In this document: positions 7,692 through 15,947 of the stretch, piece by piece
How positions within the stretch are numbered: the stretch's first letter is position 1
Layout: each line of letters opens with the position of its first letter
Source of the DNA: Planctomycetota bacterium
GTDB taxonomy: Bacteria; Planctomycetota; Planctomycetia; Pirellulales; Lacipirellulaceae
Assembly: GCA_029781135.1 (NCBI GenBank)
Contig: JAKOXH010000041.1
Coordinates: 1-43,148, forward strand
DNA: 43,148 nt
Reading direction: 5' to 3'
Made by a program: the position numbers and the translations under genes
Notes under the pieces: model-generated
What the model saw: only the letters and a program-made list of their open reading frames with translations
Database searches by the model: none
Told to the model about the DNA's origin: nothing

Positions 7692-9217
7692 GGGCCGGCT
7701 TGAAAAAACGCGTGGGCATCATCGCGTTGCTGCAGGAGTCGAACACGTTTTTGACTCAACGGACAACGCTCGCGCATTTTGAGCAGGATACGCTGGCAGT
7801 CGGCGACGGGGTGCGGCAGCAGTTTCGCGACGTCCACCATGAGGTTGGCGGGTTCTTTGCGGCGCTGGAGGCGGGCAGTTATGAGGCGGTGCCGATCTTC
7901 GCGGCCCGCGCGATGCCGTTCGGTGTGATGACGGGGGAGACGCTGATCGCTCTGATGCAAATGATGCGCGATGAATTGCAGCGTGCCGGACCGCTGGATG
8001 GCGTATTGGTGGCGCCGCATGGAGCAACCGTTAGCGAAAAGATTCTCGATGTCGACGGCTATTGGTTGAGCGAGGTTCGATCGGCTGTGGGAGCCAATTG
8101 CCCAATCATAGGAACGATCGATCCGCATGCGAATTTGTCGCCGACAATGGTCAACGCTTCCGACGCACTGATTGCATATCGAACGAATCCGCACATCGAT
8201 CAATGGCAGCGCGGTTTCGAGGCGGGTGAGTTGATGTGCGACACGCTGAGCGACAAGGTTTGGCCCACGCAAGCCGCTGCGTTTCCGCCGCTGGCGATAA
8301 ACATCGAGTGCCAGAACCCGGATGAGGCTCCGTGCCGCGCTGTCTTTCAAGCAGCGGAAGAATCGCGATCGATGCCAAGCGTTCTTTCCGCTAGTATTTG
8401 CTTAGGGTTCCCTTATGCCGACGTCCCAGAGATGGGTGCTGCCGCGCTGGTCGTTACCGACCGGGATTGCGCCCATTCAGCGAAATTGGCCAGTCAGTTG
8501 GGAACACGGCTATGGGACGCCCGCGAGCAGTATGTGCCCGAGCTGTTGAGCATTGATGACGCGCTCGATGCGTTCGAAGGACTGGCGCGGGCTGAAACGC
8601 ACAATGCATCAGTCTGCATGCTTGATATGGGCGACAATGTTGGCGCCGGTTCGCCAGCGGATGGCACGTACCTCGCAATTGCGATTCAACGGCGCAAGAT
8701 TTCGAACGCATTCGTGTGCATCAGCGATCCGAGTGCGGTTTCGGAGGTCAGGTCGGCATCGATCGGTGACCAGTTCATCCTATCGGTCGGCGGAAAAACA
8801 GACGCGGCTTGTGGACCGCCCCTGGTCGCGAACTTTACACTGCTTGGGATCTATGATGGGAAGTTCGGCGAATCGCAAGCGCGACACGGAGGTAAGACGA
8901 CATACGATCAAGGCCGAACGGCCGTTTTGCGTACCGACGAAGGGCTGACAGTGATGGTCACGTCGACAAGAATGGCGCCCTGGAGTCTCGAACAATTACG
9001 GTCGTGTGGCCTTGATCCCAAGTCGTTCCGAATCCTGGTTGCGAAAGGCGTGCACTCGCCAGTCGAAGCTTACAGAGAAGTCTGTGGCCGGTTTTTCCGC
9101 GTGAATACGCCTGGGCCTACCAGTGCCGATCTCAGCGCGTTCAGTTATCGGGAGCGCAGGCGACCAATGTATCCATTTGAGCCGCAGGCCACCTGGTCTG
9201 CCAACCGATGGCCATGA
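7688..9217 (+). CDS. M81-family metallopeptidase (MlrC-like)
   Basis: The 509-residue protein matches the M81/MlrC family over its whole length. It has IALLQESNTFLT at the start, GVLVAPHGATVSE and DVDGYWLSEVR, then IIGTIDPHANLSPTMV with metal-binding Asp and His, and AYRTNPHIDQ. The C-terminal MlrC half includes LDMGDNVGAGSPADGTYL and VMVTSTRMAPWSLEQL. MlrC cleaves linearised microcystin in sphingomonads. Most relatives are uncharacterised amidases/peptidases in amino-compound catabolism. The start is a TTG overlapping the RidA stop by 4 bp (TTGA), indicating coupling. No signal peptide is present, so it is cytoplasmic. Here it most likely hydrolyses an amide or small peptide bond in an imported substrate. 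Confidence 0.88.
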   Translation: MRAGLKKRVGIIALLQESNTFLTQRTTLAHFEQDTLAVGDGVRQQFRDVHHEVGGFFAALEAGSYEAVPIFAARAMPFGVMTGETLIALMQMMRDELQRAGPLDGVLVAPHGATVSEKILDVDGYWLSEVRSAVGANCPIIGTIDPHANLSPTMVNASDALIAYRTNPHIDQWQRGFEAGELMCDTLSDKVWPTQAAAFPPLAINIECQNPDEAPCRAVFQAAEESRSMPSVLSASICLGFPYADVPEMGAAALVVTDRDCAHSAKLASQLGTRLWDAREQYVPELLSIDDALDAFEGLARAETHNASVCMLDMGDNVGAGSPADGTYLAIAIQRRKISNAFVCISDPSAVSEVRSASIGDQFILSVGGKTDAACGPPLVANFTLLGIYDGKFGESQARHGGKTTYDQGRTAVLRTDEGLTVMVTSTRMAPWSLEQLRSCGLDPKSFRILVAKGVHSPVEAYREVCGRFFRVNTPGPTSADLSAFSYRERRRPMYPFEPQATWSANRWP

Positions 9218-9233
9218 TGCCCGGACTTAGCAA

Positions 9234-10124
9234 ATGAGCCTCGAGAGCATTGAAATCCGCGGACAATCGTCCGGCCCGCGATTGCTGATCGTTGCCGGCG
9301 TTCACGGCGACGAATACGAGCCGATGGTCGCGGTTCGCGCGTTGGCGTCGGACTTGATGGACAAGTTGTTGCAGGGCACTGTCACGCTCGTGCCGATCGT
9401 CAATCAGCCGGCCTACTCGCTTGGCGCGCGAACCGCCAACGATCAGCGGGACCTGGCGCGAACTTGTCCGGGTAACTCGAACGGCACGATCACCGAGCGT
9501 ATCGCCGCTGAGCTTAGCTCGCTCATCCGCTACGCCGACTACTTCCTCGACCTGCACACAGGCGGTATGCGGCTCAAGCTGCTGCCATTAAGCGGGTACA
9601 TGCTCCATGCCGATCCGGCCGTTTTAAACAAACAGCGCGCGATGGCCGAGGCGTTCAACTTGCCGATTATCTGGGGGACGACGCCGCAACTCGAGGGCCG
9701 CTCGCTGTCGGTGGCGAGAGACGCGAATGTACCTGCAATCTATGCGGAACACGGCGGAGGCACAGGTTTTGATCTTGCGGTCGTAGCTGACTACCGTCGC
9801 GGATGTTTGAACGTGATGAGGTCGCTGGGAATGGCCGAGTCGTCTCCGCTCGCGTCGGCCGTAGTCCACCGCGTGGAAGACGGTCGCCCTGAGTCTGGCC
9901 ACCTGTAAATCTGCCACCCAGCGTCAGTCGACGGTGTTTTCATGGCGTCGGTTGACCTTGGACAGCGCGTTCAGCAGCACGAACAAATCGGCCGTGTCTT
10001 CAACGCCGAGAACGGCGACACAGTGCCGGTGTTGGCAGCGTTGAGCGGAATTGTGCTGATGTTACACGTCGCGCCGCGTGTGCAAAAAGGAACGGGACTG
10101 GCCGTCGTTCTGCCGGTTCCGTAA
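9234..10124 (+). pseudogene. Succinylglutamate desuccinylase/aspartoacylase-family deacylase split by an in-frame stop
   Basis: The first part (9234-9908, 224 codons) holds the zinc carboxypeptidase-like core: VAGVHGDEYEPM with the HxxE zinc site, DLHTGG with the third ligand, and AEHGGG with the catalytic glutamate. A TAA at 9906-9908 then interrupts it. Reading on in the same frame gives ICHPASVDGVFMASVDLGQR and, after a gap, ALSGIVLMLHVAPRVQKGTG, which is the expected C-terminal beta-barrel of this family, ending at 10124. Replacing the stop by a sense codon gives one protein of about 296 residues. A single point mutation (for example CAA to TAA) explains it. Such enzymes remove N-acyl groups from amino acids. 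It follows M81 by 16 bp. The 224-residue fragment could still fold, and a sequencing error is possible. Confidence 0.8.
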
Positions 10125-10162
10125 CTTGTGAATGTGAGTCGAAACAGTTTACCTCTCTGCAA

Positions 10163-11242
10163 CTAGAACGACGCGAAGTCGACTGTCGGGCAATCGCGGC
10201 CTTGAACCATTCGCTCAACACTCGCCAAGTCCTTGAAAGCTGAGCCGGTGATAATGCACGCGATCGGCGCGTCGCGATCGATGTCGCCACGTTGGACGGC
10301 ATTCAGCGCGCCGCAAACAGAAACTGCCGCGGCCGGCTCGCAGAAGATGCCTTCCTCCTTTGCCAGGCGCGACTGGATCTGCCACACCGACTCGTCATCA
10401 ACGATGTGACCCGTGCCACCCGATTCTCGGCTTGCGCGGATTAGCTCATTTCCGTCGATTACCGAGGGGACTTGCAAGCCGGAGATGCTCGTCAGACATT
10501 CGACGGCGCAAGCGAGCGAGTCGCCGTTGCGCAACGATGAAGCGATGGTGTCATTGCCTCGTGGTTGCACGACATGAACGGCCGGCGACGGCAATTCGGG
10601 GGTAACGCGCTCGCGCCAGTCGGCGAAGCCGCGAGCTATGGCGAGTGCGAGGCCGCCTCCGCCCGCAGGCACGAATAAGTGTTTGAATGGAACGCCGTTC
10701 GCGACCGCGAACTCAGCAAGCTCATAGCTGATCGTTTGCACGCCCTGCATCGCTAGCGGGCAAAAGCGATAAGCCGTGATCTGGAGAGCCGAGTCGGGTT
10801 GCTCGCCACGAGATTCCAGCAGCTCGCATGCTCGACGCGTTATCTCGGGGTCTAGGCCAAAACCGCGGATGCGTTTTAACCGCGCCCCGTAAGCAAGCAT
10901 TTGCAGCAACTTACCGGCCGGCGCCGTTTCGACGATGGCAATCTCGCAGGCGAGTTCTGCCGCGGCGCTGTAAGCAGCCAGCGCTGCACCGGAATTGCCG
11001 CTGGAAGTGGCGATGCACTTCGTTTTTCCGTTGGCCAGCATCAGCGAAACGGCCACGGCGGCAAACCGGTCCTTATACGATCCGGTCGGATTCGCAGCTT
11101 CGAGCTTGAAGTGCAGGTTTCCGATACCTGCTTCGAGGCCAATCCGTTTCGACCGGAGAACGGGCGTTCTGCCTTCACCTAATGAGAGCCGATGCTCGGA
11201 AGCAACGGCCGGCAGCCATTCGGCATAGTCCCATACGCTCAT
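10163..11242 (-). CDS. Threonine synthase/threonine dehydratase-like PLP lyase (fold type II)
   Basis: The 359-residue protein is a fold-type II PLP enzyme. The Schiff-base lysine is in NPTGSYKDRF (Lys about 57). The substrate loop is ATSSGNSGAALAAYSA, the phosphate-binding glycine loop is VPAGGGGLALAIARG, and a C-terminal CIITGSAFKD segment closes the fold. These match threonine synthase and related ammonia-lyases/beta-replacing enzymes. It is the last gene of the GntR-led minus block, starting within the SDR stop (4-bp overlap at 11239-11242). It converges on the broken deacylase gene across 38 bp. As the surrounding genes are catabolic, a deaminating lyase or diaminopropionate-lyase-like role is more likely than threonine biosynthesis; this is inference. 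Confidence 0.85.
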   Translation of the reverse strand: MSVWDYAEWLPAVASEHRLSLGEGRTPVLRSKRIGLEAGIGNLHFKLEAANPTGSYKDRFAAVAVSLMLANGKTKCIATSSGNSGAALAAYSAAAELACEIAIVETAPAGKLLQMLAYGARLKRIRGFGLDPEITRRACELLESRGEQPDSALQITAYRFCPLAMQGVQTISYELAEFAVANGVPFKHLFVPAGGGGLALAIARGFADWRERVTPELPSPAVHVVQPRGNDTIASSLRNGDSLACAVECLTSISGLQVPSVIDGNELIRASRESGGTGHIVDDESVWQIQSRLAKEEGIFCEPAAAVSVCGALNAVQRGDIDRDAPIACIITGSAFKDLASVERMVQGRDCPTVDFASF

Positions 11243-12045
11243 CGCTTGGGTGCCTCGAAGTTTCGTTGGGCCAATGCCGTGGGAAAATGATGTCGCGACC
11301 AGCCAGCGTCGAACGTGATCGTCGTGCCGGTCAGAAAGCTGGCATCTTTACTGGCAGCCCACACGACTAGATTGGCGACTTCATCGGGCGTCCCAAACCG
11401 GCCCAGCATCGTCATCGACTCGCCGTACTCGCGCAGCTCGTCGCTGGAACGTTGACTATTCGACAGGTCACGGCTTAGATCCGTATCGATGGGGCCCGGA
11501 CTGATGTTAACGACCCGCACGCCATATGGGCCGTAGAGAGCCGCGAGATCGTAAGTCAATGATTCCAGCGCGCCTTTACAGGCTACATATGCGGGCGCGA
11601 ATCCTGCGGCTTGATGAGCCATCATGCTGCCAATATTGATGATCACACCGCCGCCTTGAGTTTCCATGCGCTGCGCGGCATCGCGGGCTAAGAAGGCGGG
11701 AGCGGTCAGGCACACCCGAATCGTCCGCTCCCAAGACTCGAGGCTGATCTCTCGCATCGTCATCGTCTCGCGCCATGCAGCGTTATTGACGAGCAGGTCT
11801 ACGCTACCGAACCGTTGGCATACCCGATCAACCAACGAATGGACAAAAGTCATCTCGGCCAGATCGCCGACGATGTGGTGAGAGCTTCCTGAGACATTTT
11901 GCATGCCGATTTGCTGCCGCTCAAGACCGTCGCGGTCGTGATCGACCAAAGCTACGCTATAGTTCTCGGCCAAGAGTCGTTTCGCGATGGCAGCGCCGAT
12001 GCCTTTGGCAGCTCCGGTGACGATCGCGACGGGAGGGCTCGACAT
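11239..12045 (-). CDS. Short-chain dehydrogenase/reductase (SDR)
   Basis: This 268-residue classical SDR has the cofactor motif TGAAKGIG (about 10-17), the structural VNNAA, and the catalytic Ser (about 140, INIGSMM), Tyr (about 153) and Lys (about 157) in AYVACKGAL. It ends with NISPGPIDTD and a normal LTGTTITFDAGW tail. An acidic residue after strand 2 (VALVDHDRDG) favours NAD over NADP. The gene starts at an ATG 7 bp after the Gfo/Idh/MocA stop and overlaps the PLP lyase start. It probably oxidises a sugar or hydroxy acid in the same pathway as the second SDR at 13054-13842. Confidence 0.9.
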   Translation of the reverse strand: MSSPPVAIVTGAAKGIGAAIAKRLLAENYSVALVDHDRDGLERQQIGMQNVSGSSHHIVGDLAEMTFVHSLVDRVCQRFGSVDLLVNNAAWRETMTMREISLESWERTIRVCLTAPAFLARDAAQRMETQGGGVIINIGSMMAHQAAGFAPAYVACKGALESLTYDLAALYGPYGVRVVNISPGPIDTDLSRDLSNSQRSSDELREYGESMTMLGRFGTPDEVANLVVWAASKDASFLTGTTITFDAGWSRHHFPTALAQRNFEAPKR

Positions 12046-12052
12046 GGGAGAC

Positions 12053-13069
12053 TCAATTCAGCGCGTGAGTACCGTTAACGCGAACTTTGTGGCCGCTCTC
12101 CACCGATTTTAACGCGGCGACATTGATTTCAAAGCTGTGTTGAGCTTCAGCGACAGTACATGTGACCGGGCGATTGCCGGCTACCGCGTCAAGAAACAAA
12201 GCGGCCTGGTTGAGAAAGAGATCATCGCGCTCGCGAATCGGCGCGTCGTGCCAGGTCCAGTCGGAATCGGTCTGGCGGATGAGTCCGTATCGCTGCAAAT
12301 GGAGGTCAATTCGAGCAGTCGCACGATCTCCGTTGATGTGCACCGTCACTTCGTATGGCGCCATAAACTGGTTGACGGCGATCGACACCATGACTCGCTC
12401 GTGGTTTGCTCGAGCGACCAGATGGGCTGTATCTTCGACAGTGACGTTGGGCAAAACCTGGTGTGCTGCGTCGCAGAAGACCCAATCAAATCGGCCGACG
12501 AAGTAGTGGGCTAAGTCAAACAGATGGGTCGCCGCATCCTGGATCGCTCCGCCGCCTGTTTCGCGGCGCGCGTAGTACGTGCTTGCGTACGCGGGACGAT
12601 GTTTAGGAAAGGGTGAGCCAGTGACGACTGTGAGTTGATAGACGTCGCCTAACTCACCCTCCTCGATCCAATGTTTCACATTGCGAACTGCCGGATGAGC
12701 CCGATAGGTGTACGCGACTCCCACGGTCTTGTCGCGTACGGCGTGCACCAGCGGATCTGCGTCGATTGATGGAGTGGTGAGGGGCTTCTCGATCAGGATC
12801 GCCGTAGTGTTGGCGAGCAATTGCAGCGAATGGTCGATGTGCAAATGGGCCGGCGTGCAGACGACAGCGGCATCCCATTCTCGTTCAGTCGCAGCGCTAA
12901 GCGAGCTGAATGCAGTTCGAACGCTATAGCGCTCAGCGACTTCGATCCGGCGGACGTCATTTGGTTCGCACAACGCGACATCGACACCCGGCTGCTGTTG
13001 AAAGCATCGCAAGTGACGTTCGCCGATCGAACCGGCACCCACAATGAGAGTCTTCAAAGACACGTCCAA
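12053..13069 (-). CDS. Gfo/Idh/MocA-family NAD(P)-dependent oxidoreductase
   Basis: The 338-residue protein has an N-terminal Rossmann fold (TLIVGAGSIGERHLRCF), the family's EKP motif (ILIEKPLTTP, about residues 96-105), and a C-terminal alpha/beta domain with GGGAIQDAATHLFDLAHYF, whose histidine is the usual catalytic base. The longest frame begins at a TTG at 13069. A GTG at 13063 has the better ribosome-binding site (GGAGG six bases upstream). It overlaps the end of the upstream SDR and lies 7 bp before the next SDR. No signal peptide is present, so it works on an imported sugar or cyclitol, oxidising a hydroxyl or opening the way for elimination. Confidence 0.9.
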   Translation of the reverse strand: MDVSLKTLIVGAGSIGERHLRCFQQQPGVDVALCEPNDVRRIEVAERYSVRTAFSSLSAATEREWDAAVVCTPAHLHIDHSLQLLANTTAILIEKPLTTPSIDADPLVHAVRDKTVGVAYTYRAHPAVRNVKHWIEEGELGDVYQLTVVTGSPFPKHRPAYASTYYARRETGGGAIQDAATHLFDLAHYFVGRFDWVFCDAAHQVLPNVTVEDTAHLVARANHERVMVSIAVNQFMAPYEVTVHINGDRATARIDLHLQRYGLIRQTDSDWTWHDAPIRERDDLFLNQAALFLDAVAGNRPVTCTVAEAQHSFEINVAALKSVESGHKVRVNGTHALN

Positions 13070-13842
13070 CCTCCGTCAACCATGAGGTTCGCGCCGGTGA
13101 CGTAGTTCGACGCGTCAGAAGCCAAAAAAACAACGGCGCCTTGCAAGTCCTCTGCTCCAAGCATTCGCCCGATTGGAACGCGGCGCTCGTACGCTTCAAC
13201 AAACGACGCGGGTTGATTGTCCAGATAGCCACCCGGACTGATGCAATTAGTGCGCACGCCATTTCGCGAATAGAGACTGGCCAAGTAGCGCGTGAAATTG
13301 ACCATTCCGGCTTTGAGGAAATTGTAGCTAGGCGGCTGCTTCATATCGGTGCCAGCGTAGAGCGGGAAGTCGTTGGCCGCGACACCATATATGCTGGAGA
13401 TATTGATGATCGACCCTCGTCCGCGTTGCAGCATGCCAGGAATGAATCGCTGGCAGATCCGAAACAGGCCCACAAAATCTCCGGCCGCCGCATCGCGCAA
13501 ATTCTCGACGGTTTGCTCGGCAAACGAGCCAACGTGCCCAGTTCGCGCGACAGCGCTGTTGACGAGAATATCCAGCCGACCGAACCGCGAATCGACTTCG
13601 TCGCCCAGTCGGTCGATGGTGGTCGGATCTGAGATGTCGAGCTGCATGCCACACGCGCCGAGGCCACGGGCTTTCAGCTCGGTGGCAAAGCTCTCGTTTC
13701 GTTCTCGTGACCGCGATGCAGTGATGACTGTCGCACCCGCCTCGGCCAAAGCTTCACTGATGCTTCGACCGAAGAGCGGTCCGGCACCCGCAGTAACGAG
13801 AGCAACTCGTCCGTCGAGTCGAAATCGGTCGAGCACGGTCAT
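13054..13842 (-). CDS. Short-chain dehydrogenase/reductase (SDR), second copy
   Basis: The 262-residue SDR has a slightly altered cofactor loop, VTAGAGPLFGRSISEAL, in place of TGxxxGIG. It also has LDILVNSAV, the catalytic Ser (about 149-150, NISSIYG), and Tyr/Lys in SYNFLKAG (about 173 and 177). The insertion between Ser and Tyr is longer than usual (about 23 residues instead of 13), which may shape the substrate pocket. The C-terminus ends VTGANLMVDGGWTCL. It is followed by the Gfo/Idh/MocA gene with an overlap at 13054-13069 and lies 40 bp downstream of the DapA-like gene. The two SDRs are not close copies and probably act on different intermediates. Confidence 0.88.
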   Translation of the reverse strand: MTVLDRFRLDGRVALVTAGAGPLFGRSISEALAEAGATVITASRSRERNESFATELKARGLGACGMQLDISDPTTIDRLGDEVDSRFGRLDILVNSAVARTGHVGSFAEQTVENLRDAAAGDFVGLFRICQRFIPGMLQRGRGSIINISSIYGVAANDFPLYAGTDMKQPPSYNFLKAGMVNFTRYLASLYSRNGVRTNCISPGGYLDNQPASFVEAYERRVPIGRMLGAEDLQGAVVFLASDASNYVTGANLMVDGGWTCL

Positions 13843-13882
13843 ATCGATTAATCTGCCAAGCTCGGGTCGTGGTAAGTGCTCA

Positions 13883-14794
13883 TCAAGGGTGGCTGCGAGC
13901 CACTTCTCCGGCTGCGACCAGTTCCGTTACTACAGCGGTGGATACAATTCGCTCTCGTTCAACTGCGCCCAAAGTGCGATGGAACAATCCATGAAATACA
14001 CCGGGAATGCCGCGCGCATTCATCATGACGGTATAGGCTGCCATCACGTTGCTGGCTTGGAGCAAAACGTCGCGAAGCTGGTTTAATTTAGCCTGGTATT
14101 TGGTGGCGCGGCACCAATCTGCCTCAGCTGCGGCCCGCAGAATCTCATTGACCCAATGCGGCGCAATCGAAAACATACCGTCGAGGTGCTTTAGAATGCC
14201 GTCGCGCAGCAAGCTATCCAACTTGTCCGGTGCGGACACAATGATGCGGAATTTGCTACCGAATTGCTGCATTAGCTCAAGCGCGAATTCAAGCCGACCG
14301 GAGATCTTGGCACCGTGGATATTTGGATGCCGGGCAACGGTGTGATAAGTCTCCATTTCGGGACTCGTGCCCGTCAGCGCCGGCAAGTCGTAAAGGTAAA
14401 CCGGGACCGGCGAGCAGTCGGCCAGCGCCACAAAATACTCGCCTAACTGCTGCTGAGTGAATTTGAACAAGTAGGGCGTGAGAACCACCACACCATCGAT
14501 TTTGTACTGCGTTACGAGTTCAATGCGATCGCGTGTCCGTGCGAAGCCCGTATCGCCGACGCCGACGAGAAGTTCGCCCGTTCGCCATCGGTCACACGCG
14601 GTCGAGACGAGCGATCGATAAGTACTGTCGCGAAGCATTTGCATCACGCCCATGGATCCGGCTACTAGGATTCGCTCAATGCCTGCCGATGCTTGATCGG
14701 CCAATTGCCGCTCAAGCCCTTCGTCGTGCAGTGTTTCATCGGCGTCGAGAGGCGTACCGATCGCCGTGATGATTTCAGCGTCGTTCAATTCCAC
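13883..14794 (-). CDS. DapA/N-acetylneuraminate lyase-family aldolase or dehydratase
   Basis: The 303-residue TIM barrel belongs to the class I pyruvate-aldolase (DHDPS/NAL) family. The Schiff-base lysine is in HGAKISGR (Lys about 163) and the catalytic tyrosine in PVYLYDLP (about 133-135). The usual substrate carboxylate loop G(T/S)TGE is replaced by AGSMGV (about 45-50), so the substrate is unlikely to be that of DapA itself. Family members cleave 2-keto-3-deoxy sugar acids or sialic acid, or dehydrate keto-deoxy acids. With two dehydrogenases downstream, a 2-keto-3-deoxy acid aldolase role is the simplest guess. The start is a GTG at 14794, inside the end of the SGNH gene (20-bp overlap). 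Confidence 0.88.
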   Translation of the reverse strand: MELNDAEIITAIGTPLDADETLHDEGLERQLADQASAGIERILVAGSMGVMQMLRDSTYRSLVSTACDRWRTGELLVGVGDTGFARTRDRIELVTQYKIDGVVVLTPYLFKFTQQQLGEYFVALADCSPVPVYLYDLPALTGTSPEMETYHTVARHPNIHGAKISGRLEFALELMQQFGSKFRIIVSAPDKLDSLLRDGILKHLDGMFSIAPHWVNEILRAAAEADWCRATKYQAKLNQLRDVLLQASNVMAAYTVMMNARGIPGVFHGLFHRTLGAVERERIVSTAVVTELVAAGEVARSHP

Positions 14795-15941
14795 TTTGTT
14801 TTTTCCAAAGCTTTTCGAGTGCCGGCCTCATCGCATTGCTAAGGTGGACGAAGCCCAAGTCGGTGACATGCGAACCGTCGACCGTATCTTCCCCATCGTC
14901 AGCCAGCAATTTGTCACCCGGCAGATATCCGATATTTTGATCGCCTCCCGCAACAAGCGATTCATACGCCGCGCGTAGGGCGGAACGTGCCGCTGAGTGT
15001 TGTGTCTGCTTCGCCGGGACCAGAAATGCATCGGCGAATGTACGATCTTCGACAAGCAGTATGGGCGTTGTGGGACGCGTTTCGCGGACCCGTTTGACAA
15101 ACGGCGGCGTGCGCTGAGCGACCATCTCAGGTGTCATATTGGGAACGCAATCCACGACAATTGCCGCGGCATCGATTTCAGTAATCAGTGCCGCAAGTTC
15201 AAGGTCCATGGTACCGTTGCTGGAGAATCCCAAGTTGACGATCGGACGATCGAAGCGACGTCCCAATATCGCAGCGTACGTCATTCCCGGTCGCGACGCA
15301 CATCCGCCTTGGGTTATCGACGTGCCATAGAATACGATTGGCTTTGCCGTGGCAGCCGGACGAGGCTCTGTTTTGCGCAATGATGCCGATTTCGGAATTC
15401 CGATCTCGAGACTTGTAACGCCGTTATACAACGGCAAGTACAGCAGGTAGTCGCGTTCGCCAGCCGATAGCCCCTCGGCGATTTTGGCGGTCGTCGTCTG
15501 GCTTTCGGGAACCCCGGTACCTAACCAATGCCAGCGGCCACCCTCGGTCTTCACATACAAGTCCAAGCCGCTCACGCCCGTGGCGGGCATGTGCTGCATC
15601 GCGAGGCTATCGCTCCGCAGCGACCATCGTGCGCGTATTTCCTGTGCGTTGGTCGTGAATCGAACGCACAAACCGGAAGTATCGCCGGCGAGTTCCCAAA
15701 TTCTTTGTCGTACCGCGCCCTTCGCCTTTCGCGGCAGCCGATTGTACGGTGATTCCAAGTCAGACCAGGCCTGACCTTCGACGCCGAGCGTTCGGACATC
15801 GTGGTAGAGAATTCCAACATCGGCGGATGATTCGGCGCGCGCCGAATCAAGTTCAGCAGCGTCGCCCGAATTTGCCATTCTTCCCGATACGATAATTGTC
15901 ACAATCACGAGCACATATAGTCTTCTAATCTTTGTTCGCAT
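14775..15941 (-). CDS. Secreted SGNH/GDSL esterase with GxDLY N-terminal domain
   Basis: This 388-residue protein starts with a signal peptide (hydrophobic residues 8-20). A beta-sandwich domain carries the characteristic GLDLY motif (about 125-129) and GGRWHWLGTGVP, and the SGNH hydrolase domain follows. Block I is YGTSITQGG (Ser about 208), a glycine/asparagine block is NLGFSSNGTMDLE, and the C-terminal Asp-His pair is in DGSHVTDLGF. This two-domain architecture (GxDLY plus Lipase_GDSL_3) is typical of carbohydrate O-acyl esterases. It probably removes O-acetyl or similar groups in the periplasm. It starts 6 bp after the TIM-barrel gene and overlaps the aldolase gene, so secreted and cytosolic steps are in the same operon. 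Confidence 0.88.
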   Translation of the reverse strand: MRTKIRRLYVLVIVTIIVSGRMANSGDAAELDSARAESSADVGILYHDVRTLGVEGQAWSDLESPYNRLPRKAKGAVRQRIWELAGDTSGLCVRFTTNAQEIRARWSLRSDSLAMQHMPATGVSGLDLYVKTEGGRWHWLGTGVPESQTTTAKIAEGLSAGERDYLLYLPLYNGVTSLEIGIPKSASLRKTEPRPAATAKPIVFYGTSITQGGCASRPGMTYAAILGRRFDRPIVNLGFSSNGTMDLELAALITEIDAAAIVVDCVPNMTPEMVAQRTPPFVKRVRETRPTTPILLVEDRTFADAFLVPAKQTQHSAARSALRAAYESLVAGGDQNIGYLPGDKLLADDGEDTVDGSHVTDLGFVHLSNAMRPALEKLWKKQSGIERR

Positions 15942-15947
15942 CGCGAA

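Noticed and set aside
7688..9217. Microcystin-degradation (mlr) cluster
   Set aside because: Only an MlrC-like protein is present; no MlrA-type membrane protease or MlrB is in the window, and M81 proteins are widespread in other contexts.
9942..10124. Independent 60-residue gene
   Set aside because: It is in the same frame as the preceding deacylase and codes for that family's C-terminal domain, so it is part of a split gene.
10125..10162. Bidirectional terminator between convergent genes
   Set aside because: No stable inverted repeat or T-run is visible in the 38-bp gap.
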